Source of the DNA: Agriotes lineatus
Taxonomy: Eukaryota; Arthropoda; Insecta; Coleoptera; Elateridae
Assembly (NCBI GenBank): GCA_940337035.1
Contig: CALNHX010005134.1
Location: 49,107-113,106, forward strand
Length of the DNA: 64,000 bases
Reading direction: 5' to 3'
Notes under the pieces: generated by a model
Databases searched by the model: none
The model's input: only the letters and a program-made list of their open reading frames with translations
Told to the model about the DNA's origin: nothing
Translations under genes and position numbers: made by a program
Shown here: one piece after another, positions 11,413 through 24,340 of the stretch
Layout: every line of letters begins with the position of its first letter
How positions within the stretch are numbered: position 1 is the first letter of the stretch

Positions 11413-13868
11413 GTTTAAACAATTTCTGATTTAATATGAAACATTTAAGTATGAAATTATGAAACTTTTTCTGTCTTTTTGATGGCCTGGGTGTGTCCTC
11501 CATCTCACTGTCGCTGTTTTTCTCCTCTTCATTCGCCGTTTCCTCCTCTTCATCATTCTTTTCACCATCAGGTTCCATCAAAGGGACATCATCTAATTCA
11601 TCATCATCAGTTAATGAAGGGTCGAAGCTGGGGAATGAACGTAATCATCAAGACTTAATTCCGGCATATTTTCACATGACTTGCCACTGCTGGTTCTACA
11701 CTCTTGCAAGAGGGATGGAGGGGCTGCATCATTTTCCATCTTCTGTGGAGTGAGTCCTAGGGGGGTGTGCACCCACCTCCAATCGAGTGGATTCTTCTCA
11801 ATACATAACCACTTCTGAACCTGAAAAAAAAACATACAAATTAATTAAAAGTCATAAAGATAAATCCGTAAATTAATAAAAAAATAAATATAGAATACAA
11901 AGAAATGTGATAACTGATGCTATATGAGAAATTAACTGGAAATGACACTGAAAAAAAAGAAAAATGTATATATGTACCTGGTGGGAGGACCGTAGAGGAG
12001 TGAAGTCGTGCAATATGTCGAGTTGGAGGTAATTTGGCAAGGTTGAAACAGCTGAAAGCGTATGTCACTGAGGTTTTGACTTAAACTGCCTCTGTATAGA
12101 ACATCAATAAAGCTCTCACCTGTTTCAGCTACCTGCTCACAGGTGACGTCAGAGTTAAGGAAACCAGCAGCCTTCTCCGCAAGATCTGGCTGCGTTTGGA
12201 TAGCCAAAAAGTACCGATGTGGTATCGCATCCACTAAAAGCATGAAGAAAAAGTAACAATTGAGCAGATGATGCACGCATTTTTGAAAGAATACGTTCTG
12301 CTGATATTTTGCCAATCCTGTAAGGAGGACTAGCAGATCTATGTTTTCACCAGCAATAGAGAGGCAATAGAAATGACAGTGGTCACAGTCAATGTATCAG
12401 CATCTTCGACTGCCTGTTGCACTTGCACTTTAGCTTTTTCCAGGCGTGTCTTGAGCAAGTCAATTAAAGATTTTTGTTTCTTTCATTTGTTAAAACTTTA
12501 TCTTGTGGCACCTGATCAATGGTTGTTTCGTCGAATAGGACATCAGAGGATGAGAATGGCTTAGCTCGGCTCAGATCTCTTAGTGTTTTTTACAGTATCT
12601 GATGGATAGCCGTCAAAAATTACTGGTACATGCGAACCGTAGTGTGCTTCCAAGTATTGAATCTACCTTGCAGCTATCGAACTAAAAGAGGCACTTCGAG
12701 ACCACACAATTGGTGAAGCAGATGTCCACCGTCCACTACCACAAATTTAGTTGTTCCTCGGATCTCATCCATTTCTGTAGGTTTGAAGGATGAGTACAAA
12801 GAAGACCTAGTACCCTTCCGCATTCCCTCTTCATTCAATAATGACCGGAAAAAGTGAAAGTTCATAAGCGAAAAATTGTTTCAAATTTTCATCTGCCTGT
12901 TTCAAAATGCACAACCTGTGGAACAGTGCGAGAGAATTAATAGTCACCTTTCTATCACCAAATGTAGCAGAATTGACAGCAGAAGAAAGCGACACCACCT
13001 TATTTTTATATTTAAATTTCTCATGTTTGAAGTTTTCGCCAACAACTTTCGACACCCCTTCCCTTCCAATCTGTAGAGACATGGCAGTTTACATCTTCAC
13101 CTCCAAGTCCACTTCTTATTGACGTAATCAATTCCGTTTCAGGAACTGAGGAGTGTTCAAATAACCAGTGTTTGAGCTTCGCTGTATCTACATCATCTCT
13201 CGTAATACGAAAAGGTCGCATATCAACATGTTCCAGAGGTAGTGTTGCAGTAGATCTCAACTTCATTGCATATGTTCTGAAGATACACTATTCCCCAAGT
13301 ATATCGGGTGAGTACGCTGTCAGTCATATCGCGACCCCTGGTCAATCCTCCAGAGCTTTTCATTGCCTTCATCAAAGTTTGTTCTATATTCATGTTTGAC
13401 CACAAACCATACTAGAACTTCTTTGTCCGCCTGATGGTAAAATATCCTTCAGTTGTGAACCTGTGGTATTCAATAGAATCGATTCTTTCTTCCAATCCCA
13501 ACATGTCTTGTAAATACAAGTAGGCACACTTGACATAAAAAAGCGACCTGCTGCATGGAAGATTGGGAGCATTTTTTGGACGGTGTCAAGATAGAAAGTC
13601 CGGTTTCCCATCCTTTCTGCATCAATAAACTGTTTTATTAAAGTAACCATGTGAAAATACTGAACCCAGAGCTTGGCCGTTGGTCAATTTCTTTCCAGAG
13701 TGTGAAAGGCATTCCTGAATTTAGTTTGCACAGCTTGATATTGCTCATTTTCCTGTGCTGTCAGAATTACCGATCGGTCGAAGTGACTAAGCATGTCATC
13801 AATCACAGTTCGTCTTCTTCCGTCAAATTAAAGGTTTTCACAACTTCAGTTGTTATTGCTAGATGAGG
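11410..13868 (-). pseudogene. Large nuclease-like (PIN/FEN-like) protein family of unknown function, decayed
   Basis: Successive minus-strand frames, broken by frameshifts and stops, read as one long protein. The N-terminal part has KFRNAFHTLER and MVTLIKQFIDAERMGN. The middle has NIEQTLMKAMKSSGGLTRGR, then KVVGENFKHEKFKYKNKVV. The PIN/FEN-like part contains KFVVVDGGHLLHQLCG (near 12745), VPVIFDGYPSD (near 12610), VEDADTLTV (near 12400) and GENIDLLVLLTGLAKYQQN (near 12320). The acidic positions in these four motifs are what a metal-dependent PIN/FEN nuclease core would show; that reading is inference. The tail has DLAEKAAGFLNSDVT and WVHTPLGLTPQ, then ends in a very acidic stretch (DDDELDDVPLMEPDGEKND...). 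I believe related long proteins occur widely in arthropods, but I know no assigned function. Confidence 0.6.
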
Positions 13869-13919
13869 CAAATGAGGGGTAGTTAACTTCGCTAAAATGT
13901 GTACACAGATTTTAAATTG

Positions 13920-14110
13920 TCATGGATTTTTAGAATTTTGCCAGGTTTTTGTAAATTTTAGAGAATTGCAAAAAATTTCAGAGATTTCGTAAGATGTTAA
14001 AGAGATTTGTAGGAATTTAAAGTGATTTTTAAGGATTTCAAGAGATTTTCAGAAATTTTGAGAGATTATTAGGCATTTTGTAAGCTTTTTAGAGATTTTA
14101 CTAATTCAAG
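13920..14110. repeat. Degenerate AGAGATTTT-type short repeats
   Basis: About 190 bp are built from loosely repeated 18-22 bp units around the phrase AGAGATTTT/GGAATTT. They are too diverged for a clear unit count. Confidence 0.55.
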
Positions 14111-14329
14111 CTGGTTGACCAATTTTAAAAACCCCTTAAAACACAGACACAGCTTTGTTTAATTTTTAAATCTAGTTTTATACGACGTTTTATATCATAC
14201 TCTTATCGATTATTACTTCAATAAGGACCGAGATTAGAACTTATTGCTGGGCGAAGGCAAACGAACAACAAAAAACTAACGGACCGTTGTTTGTAACCTG
14301 TAAGTTTTATTCAGCTATTCGGCCCTCAG

Positions 14330-15547
14330 GTTAGAAAACTTCCCTGTTTTCTGGAAAACAGCTCCTCATAGCTAAACCTGGTAAAAACCCTGAAAATGTA
14401 GCTTCCTACAGACCTATAAGTCTGTTGCCAGTCTTGTCAAAGGTTTTCGAAAAGCTATTGCTTAAAAGAATAAAACCACTATTTGAGGAACGTGAATCAA
14501 TCCCGGAGCATCAATTTGGTTTAAGGAATCAACACGGTACCACAGAGCAAGTACATCGTGTAGTTAGACAAATAAACACTGACTTAGAAGAAGGCAAATT
14601 TTGCTCAGCCGCTTTCCTGGACGTCTCGCAAGCCTTTGATAAGGTCTGGCACCCAGGACTCCTCTATAAAATTAAATAACAATTACCTCACAGTTCTATC
14701 ACCTCCTAAAATCTTATTTAGAAGACAGATGCTAGTACACCAAGTACGAGGACGAGCAAACAAATCTAAAACCTATAAAATCAGTTGTGCCACAAGGGAG
14801 CATCCTGGGACCAATCTTATATTTACTTTATACTACAGATTTACCAGTGCACCAAAATACAGTTGTGGCAACTTTTGCGAATGATACTGTCGTAATGGCA
14901 TCACACAAGGACCCAGCTACAGCATCCAACATTCTGCAAGACAACATAAATGATATCCAAAACTGGCTCAATGCCTGGAGGATAAGGCTGAACGAACAGA
15001 AATCCATGCACGTAACTTTTACAACAAAAAGACCTACCTGCCGCCAATAGTCCTAAATGGCCAAATCTAATCAAGTTAAATACTTAGGCATAACATTAGA
15101 CCGAAGACTAACTTGGAGGCCGCACATTGATAACAAGAAGAAACAACTCAACATAAAACTTAAACAAATGTATTGGCTAATAGGCAAGAAATCACAACTT
15201 ACTCTGGAAAATAAACTCTTATTATATAAAACGATATTGAAACCCATTTGGACTTATGGGATACAGCTGTGGGGTTCAGCAGCAATTTGGGATATTGAAA
15301 TCCTAGAGAGAATTCAATCTAAGATATTACGTGTTATTACTAACGCACCTTGTTCGTCACCAATAACATACTTAGAAGAGATCTGTCCATATCTACGGTG
15401 AAAGAAGAAGCTAAAAAGTTTAGTGAGGTATATTGTGATAAATTGGCAGTGCACCCTAATGTGTTAGCACGCAAACTTCTTAATGAAAGTAGTGATGCAC
15501 GCAGGCTTAAAAGATTTAAGCCTACAGACATCCTAAATAGATTTTAA
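14330..15547 (+). pseudogene. Jockey-like LINE reverse transcriptase, 5'-truncated
   Basis: Linked plus frames give the RT and C-terminal part of a jockey-type ORF2. Visible motifs are AKPGKNPENVASYRPISLLP, FGLRNQHGTTEQVHRVVRQI, AAFLDVSQAFDKVWHPGLLY, a PQGSILGPILYLLYTTDLP block, NAWRIRLNEQKSMHVTF, VKYLGITLDRRLTWRPHID and the tail PNVLARKLLNESSDARRLKR. The catalytic FADDT motif is FANDT, so a required aspartate is lost. Frameshifts occur near 14680, 14790, 15050 and 15355. An A-rich tail lies near 15690-15705. The endonuclease domain is missing, which is typical of incomplete reverse transcription. Confidence 0.88.
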
Positions 15548-15709
15548 GGACCATGTTTAAATAAGTCTTAGATAAGATGTAACTTTTAAAGGCATGATTC
15601 AATGGATGACTGCCTACATGTTATTGTACTTGATGTATATCAAACCATTTACTTGTTGTCTTTCAGACAGGTGTAAATTACTCTCGGAGTTAATAAAAAA
15701 AAATATTTA

Positions 15710-16040
15710 TAAAAGTTTATTAAAATACAGTTTTTCTTCAAAGCTTTAAATTGTTTATCAATTTTGTATTTGTCTGATCTTTTTACAAAAAAAGAATCGT
15801 TTCCAGTCAATTATATCGGCCCATAGAAAATATATTTCTCGTCCGCTTTCTGGATATCTTCGGTTTTCTTGTCTGGCCAGATATATTTATATAGTTCTTA
15901 TTTAAAAAATTTCATTACAATTTTGTTTTCTAAAGAGATTATACGACCCAAAAACCAATGCTCCTGGTAAAAAACGGCATTATAATGTTCAAGCTTTAAA
16001 TGGGCTGTACTTGATGAAGGGTTATTCGAGAAAATTTCGT
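15710..16040. other. Unassigned AT-rich sequence
   Basis: No gene or element end was recognised between the LINE tail and the open frame at 16.0 kb. Confidence 0.5.
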
Positions 16041-16500
16041 CATTTTGATTTGGAACAGACTTCTTCTAATGCTTCAACATCGGAGCTTGATGACGTTTCG
16101 TAGCTGCAGTCTTCAGATTCACTACTACTTTCGAAAGAGGTTTTATTTTTTCCTTGAAAAATTGTTCCTTGTCTCGAGTTTTGACTTGTGTTTTTATTTG
16201 TAAAGGAACAAACAGTATTTACTGCTCATTTAGAAATATCTTTTAGCCCTCTAACTCTTAAAGGACGATCGTTGCGTTTCAAAGTTCTACTAGTTTGCAA
16301 GAGCCAACACAGTGTTGATTTTTTGATAGTCATATTTTTGCCTGAACTTAGACTAACTCTTAAGAAAGGAGAGTTGATGGCATTTTCTCTATCTAACTCG
16401 GTAACAGAATAATCTGTGCCGTGAGTACAGTATTCTTTTTTCAATAGGTTTAAATTGTCTTCATCTGATTTAAGCACATCTTCTCCACCAATGTCGATAG
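16040..16500 (-). pseudogene. Unrecognised decayed gene fragment
   Basis: One minus frame stays readable for about 150 codons with a single TGA. It starts GGEDVLKSDEDNLNLLKKEY, continues FLRVSLSSGKNMTIKKSTLC and WLLQTSRTLKRNDRPLRVRG, and after the stop (near 16229) runs into a serine/acid-rich stretch (SFESSSESEDCSYETSSSSD). The composition looks protein-like rather than random, so it is probably part of a real gene or transposon ORF. I do not recognise the family. Confidence 0.4.
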
Positions 16501-17001
16501 TCTAAGTTTCGTTTGAATTATCTGAAAAAGCAGAAGTTAGAATATTGACGTGACAGATAAGAAAAGCTTCGATTGAAGTAAATCATTGGATAAATTAAAC
16601 GACCATTAGAAGGCGTTAATCATAAAAATAATTTTTCTAATACCATTGTCAAAAGTACAGGTTTTTTGTTGAGATCAATGTGACAAATCATCATTTTGGA
16701 ACAGTGCAATAATGAAGTGCAAGAAAGTAAAATGCATTTAAATAACATCACTTTATAGCACTCTTTTTTGCTCTGTTCAGGATTCAGAAAAATAAAATTT
16801 AGAAAATAAATTAATTTGTGTAAGTTTTTATTGCTATTAGAAAAAATAATGTATGCCACTCGAATATAAAGCCACTTTTTTGCATACATGGGGAAACCTT
16901 AAGTCACTTTATATTCATTGTGCATAGATTAATTAATATTACCCAGCACTGTCATATTACCAATTTATTATTTATATGAATTTATACGTATAAAGTGACG
17001 C

Positions 17002-17071
17002 ATAACTCGTTAGTGAGATAAAGTCCATATAAGTCACTATACTGGTGGATTTTATCTCACTAGTGAGTTAT
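17002..17071. repeat. Short hairpin
   Basis: ATAACTCGTTAGTGAGATAAA is repeated inverted as TTTATCTCACTAGTGAGTTAT with one mismatch, around a loop of about 28 bases. It may be a MITE remnant. Confidence 0.7.
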
Positions 17072-17269
17072 TGGACAATAGTAGACGTTAATGTCACAGC
17101 ATTCACGGAAATGGTAAACTAAAAAAAAATTGAATTTCAAATTTCATTTTCTGTTTTAATTTATTCATTCATTTTTTAGAAAACTAGTCCACACGACCTA
17201 CGGCATCGAAGCCGTGTTTTTTCACTTTTAAATCTTCCTGTCAAAGTTTGATAGAAAAATTAAAAATCC

Positions 17270-17960
17270 CTTTAACTAAGCTGTGCGAAATACCTAATTG
17301 CTTTAGGTCTATCTGTTACTTCCATTCCCAAGTCTAAAAGCATTGACTTCATGTATTGTAATGATTTGTTGATAGTTGAACTAATGTCAGCTTCTGAGGG
17401 CATCAGAACATCATCGGGTGTTTTGTTGTTACACAAATCATGTGGCATTTTCTGCCAAATTCATATGGCGCTTAAAAGGATTCATTAGGTGATGTTATTC
17501 AAATAAATTTTGAACTTAAAACTCCATATTGTAGAGCTAATTGTTCATTAAAATCCGTCACGTCACTTAAAAAAAACACGCATCTTCTAGATCAACTTCA
17601 AGTCTTAGTTTGGCAATATCCCTAAGCAATTTGGGTAAAATGACGCCTAGGTTTGGTACTTTCGACTGTACGTATTCTTGCATCTACCTGATGGCTGTTT
17701 TTAATATCGTTTTTTGGAGTGTCTCGAGTGGATGGCTGTGATGCCCATATTGAAGGTTTTTAAGACAACGCGATCGATTCATTTGGAAGCTCATTTGGTT
17801 CTCTCGGCGCATTTCCGGCGATTACATTAGTTCTGGCGATTTTCAACTTTGGGTTCAACGATGAAGAAGACCTTTTTCCACGGTTGACAGTAACATTTGT
17901 GTTTTTGGGCTTTCCCGCCAAGGAGTTTTCATCCGATTTTTTTATTTTCTTGCACCTGCT
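17270..17960 (-). pseudogene. Unrecognised decayed open frame
   Basis: From 17955 the minus strand is open for about 80 codons (KSDENSLAGKPKNTNVTVNR, then KRSSSLNPKLKIARTNVIAG), ending in TAA. After a frame change it continues with QSKVPNLGVILPKLLRDIAK and LSDVTDFNEQLALQYGVLSS before breaking down. It looks like an old coding segment and could be the upstream part of the frame at 16.0-16.5 kb. Family unknown. Confidence 0.35.
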
Positions 17961-17980
17961 TACAGAATTCCTGTATTTTC

Positions 17981-18596
17981 ACTTCCTTTTACAATAAAGG
18001 AAGTATTGGATTCACCCCAAAAATTCGAAATTGAGTTTTCAACAGATCTTCACGTTTTAGAGTCCCCTTATTTTTTTTCCATTTGTCTGCCTGTCTGTCT
18101 GTGTGTGTGTCTGTCTGTGAACAAAATATCTCAAAAACGAAAAGAGGTATGGCGCTGAAACTTCATATATAAGTTTTGTGTACTATGTAGATGCGACAGC
18201 AAGCTTTTGAAGTAAATCATAACCGGAAGTAGGTGTTTACTCTTGTGATTTTTCAGTTTTTTTCGATTTTTTCAAAAACGGCTCTTAACTTCACATTTTT
18301 ATTAAATTTTTAATGTGTATTGATGTGAGATAGATGGCTTTCCAGTTGAATACTTCTAAAATGGGTTCTTTTGTTTTTTTTCATTTTTTTTATTAACTCC
18401 TATTCTAAATAGAACACCCGGTATATTATTATATTTTTGAATTCAGCTTAAAATTCTAGAGAAAATTTATCTCTTCAGCTGTCGCTCTATTTTGCACCGT
18501 TTTTGTAGAATTTGTAATTTTGGAAAATTTTTGACAAATGCTTAAAAATTTAAAATAAAATTTTTGGCTAATTATAAGAGCACTGTAAAAGGAAGT
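17981..18596. mobile_element. Non-autonomous element with 13-bp inverted ends
   Basis: It begins ACTTCCTTTTACA and ends TGTAAAAGGAAGT (perfect 13-bp inverted repeat), is 616 bp long, and contains a TCTG/TGTG microsatellite at about 18083-18120. No transposase is visible. A target duplication was not clear. Confidence 0.6.
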
Positions 18597-18934
18597 TGTG
18601 TGCGTGTATCACACCAGATTTTTTTAATTCGTGTTTTATTGGGCAGGCATAATACAGAGATGCTCAGGATTTGACTTAAAACAGCCCAGGTAATGTTCCT
18701 TGTTGTCCGGTAATACATTCGCAATTTTGTTTCTAGCAAAGTCCTACTTGTTTTATATCGTTCTCCGTCGATGCCACCATAAGACATGAAATTGTCAAAC
18801 CCTACAAATCTAAACACCTTTTCCACGTACTCTGCAGGCCTATATTGTATTTTTTCGGAATACAATGAAAATATCTTCTGTACTTTCTGTACGGATCTCC
18901 GAATCAATCTCCGACATTCTGAAACAAAGATCAA
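18572..18934 (-). other. Unrecognised 120-codon open frame
   Basis: The frame is uninterrupted and has a fairly protein-like core (YRPAEYVEKVFRFVGFDNFM), but its last 9 codons run into the end of the MITE at 17981-18596. No motif was recognised. It may be a chance frame or an exon of an unknown gene. Confidence 0.2.
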
Positions 18935-18959
18935 TACATTTCGGTACGCAAAAAGTTCT

Positions 18960-21460
18960 ATACAGGGTGCTATAACTGAGGGGATCTCAGAACCTGAAAG
19001 AAATACATACGTTGTCGGCTAAATTAGGGAGAGGTTGCTCCGAGGATTGCGAAATTTGTAGCAGAAGTAAAAGCTATTAAAAAATTTACAAAATTACGAG
19101 TACTTCCGAAGATATGGGGAAATAACCAAAATTTCGCGAAATCAATTTTAGGTTTTCCCGAGTTTACAGGGATATCTGAAAATAAATTCTTACTTTCATT
19201 CTACCATAAGATGTTATTATCGGTTTTAAGCTTGGTTTTAAGGTTGATGTTACGGTTTTGTTGAACCATCAGCAACTTATTTTTTTTAAATACCGATTTC
19301 ATCATGTTTTGGGAAGACCTTTGGCCGTCCAAATTCAATGATGTATCTCACTTTAGAAGAAAATATATTGGTGTGGTGTAAAAGTACCTAATTCTCTTTT
19401 GTTCTCTAACACATAGGGTTCTTGTCGGGGTTCCTACGGCAAGTAGGTACCGAAATAATTATTCTTTCAATAAATGTGATATACATCATTGAGTTTTGGT
19501 GGTCAAGGGCTTTCTAAAAATTAAATCAAATCGCCAGGACCGTATTTAAAAATTTGAAATTGATGATATCGTTAATGATGCCTGAAAACCGGAACGTTGG
19601 ATTTAAAAACTGATGACATCATCTTGTGGAAGAGGAAAAGTCAGAAAAGTGACGATGGAAATATACAATTAAAAAAAATATCTGTAACTTTGCTCTAAAG
19701 TAACTGAGCCTTTCAGTTTTCGAGATCCTCATATATTACATAGACTCGAATTTGTAGCTGTATACAGTGTGAGCCCTAATGTTTACAACACATGGGATAC
19801 TTTTATTATTAAAGTTAGGAAAAAACTTTTATAAGGGATCGTTCCTGCATATTAGAATACCTAAAAATTGATTTGGCTATAAGTCGTGTGAGGACCAGTA
19901 TGGCTGCAATTTTGAAAAATTCACAAATTCGTTCTGAGCTCGGTTTGTGGTATTACACACAAACAGAAAGACAGACTACTCGACCGACAGAAATGAGATG
20001 TTTTTAGTAATCTGGCACAACAACTTGAAGCAATGTAAAATTCTCGACAAAACTCTTCGAATAAGAGATTGCACAAAATGAAATAAGCGAGAATATTCAA
20101 TTTTCGAGAGAAAAATATTTTGATTTGTATAAGAAATGTAAAAAATAGCGATACAAGAAATAAATTTAGAAATTATAAAACTATTGCATCCATCTCTATC
20201 CATCTACCTCTTCATGTGTCAAATTTCAAATCAATCGGTAAAAAATCGGAAGTTCGTTTATTTACTTAGAAAATACTCGCCTTACCCTAACGAGTATATC
20301 TATCTCTTGATACCTAACTTTACCAGCAAGATAATTACCTTGGACCATTGTTGAAACAATTGATTCCTTGATAATTTATCCTCCTATAAAGAGTAGAGTC
20401 AAAAAAAAAGAAGGCGCTGGTGGATGTCATCGTATAATAAAAGTAGAAGAAGGTAAGTTGATACGTTTATGTTTAATTTGTGATATTATTGTGTTTTATT
20501 TTGAGTTATTTCTATTATTGGTCGTTTGTTATTTGCAGATATAACGCTACAGATATGCTGCATAACTTTAATTATTCAGTTTTCATTCAGTTTTTTCCAG
20601 ATCGATTTTTCAAAAAAAAATATTGCCTTCTACCGATTCTTAAAATGTTAACGTAGTGTGTATCATAATTTTTAAGGCCTCAATTCCTAAAATAATATTT
20701 AGAGTCGTTGTCAAAGATCGCCAATTTTACAGAATTAAGGTTTTATACAAAACAATAAAACTAAAGGTAATATAGTCTTTCTAGGATCGCTTACTGGCGA
20801 TTTCCATGATAGTGAATACAATTTTCTACTGATTTAATAAGAATTGATTGAAATAAAATCGGCGTAAAAGGCGCCGTTATTTAGATTTATATGGTTGAAA
20901 TTATGTTCGTCGCCTGCGTTGATTAACAAAAACTGCGTCTTAGTGTATATGTATCTGGCGACGATTATGTCATACATAGTTGACCGGTTTTCGCACTAGG
21001 GGGCGAATAAGAGGATTTAAAATGTTGCGGGAAATTTAAATGCAAATATGTACGAATTCATGCTTGGTTAATTTATATTCATGATTGGAGTTCGAGGGCG
21101 ATAAGCTTTCAAGCACAAGGTCTATTATAATTTGCAAAGTTCACCTTCGTTGTACAATACCTATATGTAAAAGGTAGTAAATATCTTTATATCTTTGATG
21201 AGTTGTACCGAGTGTTTATAATTGATCGACCATCAAGTTAAATATAATATCAACGTCTAACTGATTTTGATTAAAATTTGCTGCTTCAAAAAATGATGGG
21301 TAACATTAAAAACTCAAAACTCTGCAACAAATTTGTAGTCTTTAGGTGAAAAGACTGTTTTAGTAACGACTAAACTGCTTGAAAGCAAAAACGAAAATGT
21401 ACAAAGTAAAAAGCCACTAAAGCACTCTAACACGTAACCAAATGACTAGTGATTATAACC
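18960..21460. other. 2.5 kb without a recognised gene
   Basis: A TATACAGGGTG MITE-type end lies at 18962, but no matching inverted end was found. An imperfect inverted repeat (about 60-90 bp arms around TCAATGATGTATnTCAC) spans roughly 19305-19530, suggesting a decayed foldback element. The rest is AT-rich with stops in all frames. Confidence 0.5.
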
Positions 21461-21469
21461 TCACTTTGC

Positions 21470-24338
21470 CTAACGATTGGAATTGTATTCACTATCGCAA
21501 CAAATCGGCAAAATATCATCGTTTTCCAAAGGTGAGTTGATGGACAAACATTTAGGAACACTCGGTATAAAAAGGAAAAACAAATTAACGCTCCAGCGCT
21601 TGGGAATTCTTTTTAAAACAATTTTGTTCAGAAGATAATTCCAATAGAAGGTCTCTAAGCGTAGTAACATTTCATCCCTCAGAAACCCTCATCCCTTAAG
21701 ATTACTTCAACCTTAAGCTCTTCTTTGTCATTGACATATATAAGAAAAAAGCACATATCTTTTCTCGCTGTTTAATTGTCCTTGTATCTGTAAAAAATAC
21801 CTAAATTATATGGCTAAACATATTACATCTGTATTTACTTACTTGGTAAAAATATGTGCGTGTACGTTTTAAAACAATTTGCTCTCTTTCATTGAAAGTG
21901 ACACAGAAGGTCTTGTCGGTTTCTACCGCTGCTCTCAAGCTGATGCCAGCCTTATGGACTTTATAGAGGCATTTCACATCAATAATTGCATTGTTGCCTA
22001 CAAGTCCTGTAAATGAAAACACGGTTATGTCTGCGTTATTTTTCCTTAACATCATGTCACACATACCATCAGAAGATGCACCAAGGTATCCATTATCTAT
22101 ATGTATAAAAAAACGATGCAGTTTGGTCTACTTTTTTAAATTATTTATGGCAGCCTTCTCTTTGACCTTGCCATACTCTGTAGCTTCCGTGCTGAAGCTG
22201 TGCCCATATAAAATTCTATTTACTGAATTGTGGCATGGAATCATGGCTCTTCGTCGACATACTTCTCCAAAGAATGCAGCGGTCAGGGGCTCTTTCCTTA
22301 CAGTTCTAAAACAAGGATTGTCCCATTGGCCTTTAGAATTCTGTTCTATTTTATGGGCATCTTCAAGGCACACCTATAAAATAATAATATTTACTCGTTA
22401 TCAAGTCATTCTTAGATCGACAAACTTATGGTCTGTTTTCAAACTGCACGTGAAACGTCAAGTAAAACGACATGTCGAAAGATTTCACGCACAATTCCAA
22501 AACAGACATGTACGTTTTCGGATCTCAGGATGACTCGATTACCAATTATCTTGATGTCTCATTGTTATTTATTACTTACCTGAAGCTTATCCAAAAATCT
22601 TTTTTTCTCATAAAGTAACTCTTCTGGTCTCGTCTGCGCTCTCTCCCTAATCTTGGGGTCTCATCTAATTTTTTTAATTTGGGGTGTTTGGCTTTGTTTT
22701 ATGCTTAGACTAGGAAGCTCGAGCTTCCTCTTACAGTCAAGGTCATGGCGCCTCTTTTTGTGTACCTCAAGTCTTTAAAATTCTTCCCGGGACTTGCTTT
22801 CATTATGGTTTTCCACGATTGTACTTCCCACCCAATGCCATGTAAGGTGTTCACGTGTTGCAAGTGATCCCCTCTATGTCAAGTTCAGTCGTTTCCCTGC
22901 ATTAAACTTGCATAATATAGACATAAAAAGCTCAGCACGATTGTTAGTTTCATTATCAATTAATTGATGGCCTATTACAATCAATCGGTCTAGTGAACCT
23001 AAAGAAATTATTCTAAGTGTCGAATAGAAAAAAAAAGTAAAAAAGACTTACTCGTTATATGGTAATAAGTACCTGCAATTTCCAAGAACTGAACTTTACT
23101 GTTCTCTACCTCTCTAACCTTATCACAATAACTTGCCTTACAATTTGCGTGGTTGTCAAAAGTGATTGGGTCCATTTGCAAAATCCGACTTTAATGTCCC
23201 CACGTCACCATGGCCGTTTACGTATAATGCTCGAATTGCAATCTGCTCCAACTCCTTTATTGCTTTCGAAGTCAACAATTTCCTTCCTTTTGAATCAATG
23301 GTTGTGTCAGCTTTCACTTTATACAAAGATTTTCCATAATTTTTAATTGCATGATTGGTGCAGTGAATCTTTTCAACACCACTGCCATATGAAACTTCTT
23401 TTCTAATTTTTGCGTACACAGAAGAATCGCGATCAGCAATGAACTTCAGATAATGCAGATTGTTCATGATCTTACTGCTTCTAAATGCCTCTGCAATTAT
23501 ATCTGCCTCCATAGCACCGGAAGATCCAGACCAATTCATCTAACAACTGTGTGCTAGGGGGCTTTCATCCTTATGTGCTGCACGCGCACAAATACAACAG
23601 TAGTTATTCCTCACTCCTAAAAATAATATTTTTCTAGCTGCTCGTTATCAATTTGCCCATTTTGCGGGGCAATGCCATATTCCTCTCTCCCAGCACTTTG
23701 AATGCAGTTCCACAGATTATTCTGCCAGGCATCACTCAAATAATGTTCAATTTTACTAAATAGACGGTAAGGCATTGGAGTAATGTTCATAAAGGATAAT
23801 TTCTCCCTCAGACTGGAATAAGCATTACTAGTAGATATAGTGGACCAAACAGCACTCACATTGGTGGGAGATAGATACGAATATTTATTATTTTCACATT
23901 TGTGAGTTGATTGCGGTGTCTCATACCCACAAAAATCACACTTAAATGTTAAAAGACTGGTCAGGCCCGACCGTTGTTCTTGTATCAGCTGCAGTTGTCC
24001 AACCGAGCAAATTCTGGAGTGATTAAGTTGCAGTTTCATAGACCAACTCAATACGTGTTGCAGATCTACAATTCTGTTACCAGACACTACAACATTTTCT
24101 GTCGCTTTGACCGATTCAACAGGTATTTCATGTTGCATTACACTAAAAGCAGCTATTTTAATAATTGTGTATGAATACATAAAGTTAATTTACCTTTGAT
24201 ACTCATCTCTAGAGCAAAATGAAAATCCATGAAGAACACTCGAGTCCTCAAATACCTCACTAATTGAATCAACCTGAGTTATAGCTTCATCAAGCACATT
24301 TGACTCCTCAATTTGCTCTTCAACTATGTCCCTGATAG
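21470..24338 (-). pseudogene. Mutator-like transposase + YqaJ nuclease gene, copy 1 (broken), main part
   Basis: This is the minus-strand paralogue of the gene at 26711-29628. In order: RICSVGQLQLIQEQRSGLTS and FKCDFCGYETPQ (zinc-binding CxxC); LFLGVRNNYCCICARAAHKD; a TAG stop; NWSGSSGAMEADIIAEAF and FIADRDSSVYAKIRKEVSYG; NAGKRLNLT with a stop; then the YqaJ-type nuclease with KGQWDNPCFRTVRKEPLTAA, NNAIIDVKCLYKVHK and YFYQ|IQGQLN across an intron. The C-terminus near 21470-21740 is out of frame. A deletion removed the first catalytic aspartate region (VDGxW). GT-AG introns at about 22378-22577 and 21784-21842 are still visible. Its first exons lie at 35853-36146, separated by the insertion at 24341-35850. 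Confidence 0.85.
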
Positions 24339-24340
24339 TA

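Noticed and set aside
18962..19775. A possible large MITE from TATACAGGGTG to GTATACAGTGTG.
   Set aside because: The right motif is in the wrong orientation for a terminal inverted repeat, so no element boundary can be supported.
21430..21540. Plus-strand phrase NWNCIHYRNKSAKYHRFPK followed by GTGAG, resembling the start of a THAP finger.
   Set aside because: It is antisense to the C-terminal exon of Mutator/YqaJ copy 1, which explains the sequence better; the downstream THAP pattern is absent.
21991..22533. Plus-strand 180-codon frame.
   Set aside because: It lies antisense to the YqaJ-type exons and an intron of Mutator/YqaJ copy 1; no family motif was seen in the plus-strand translation.
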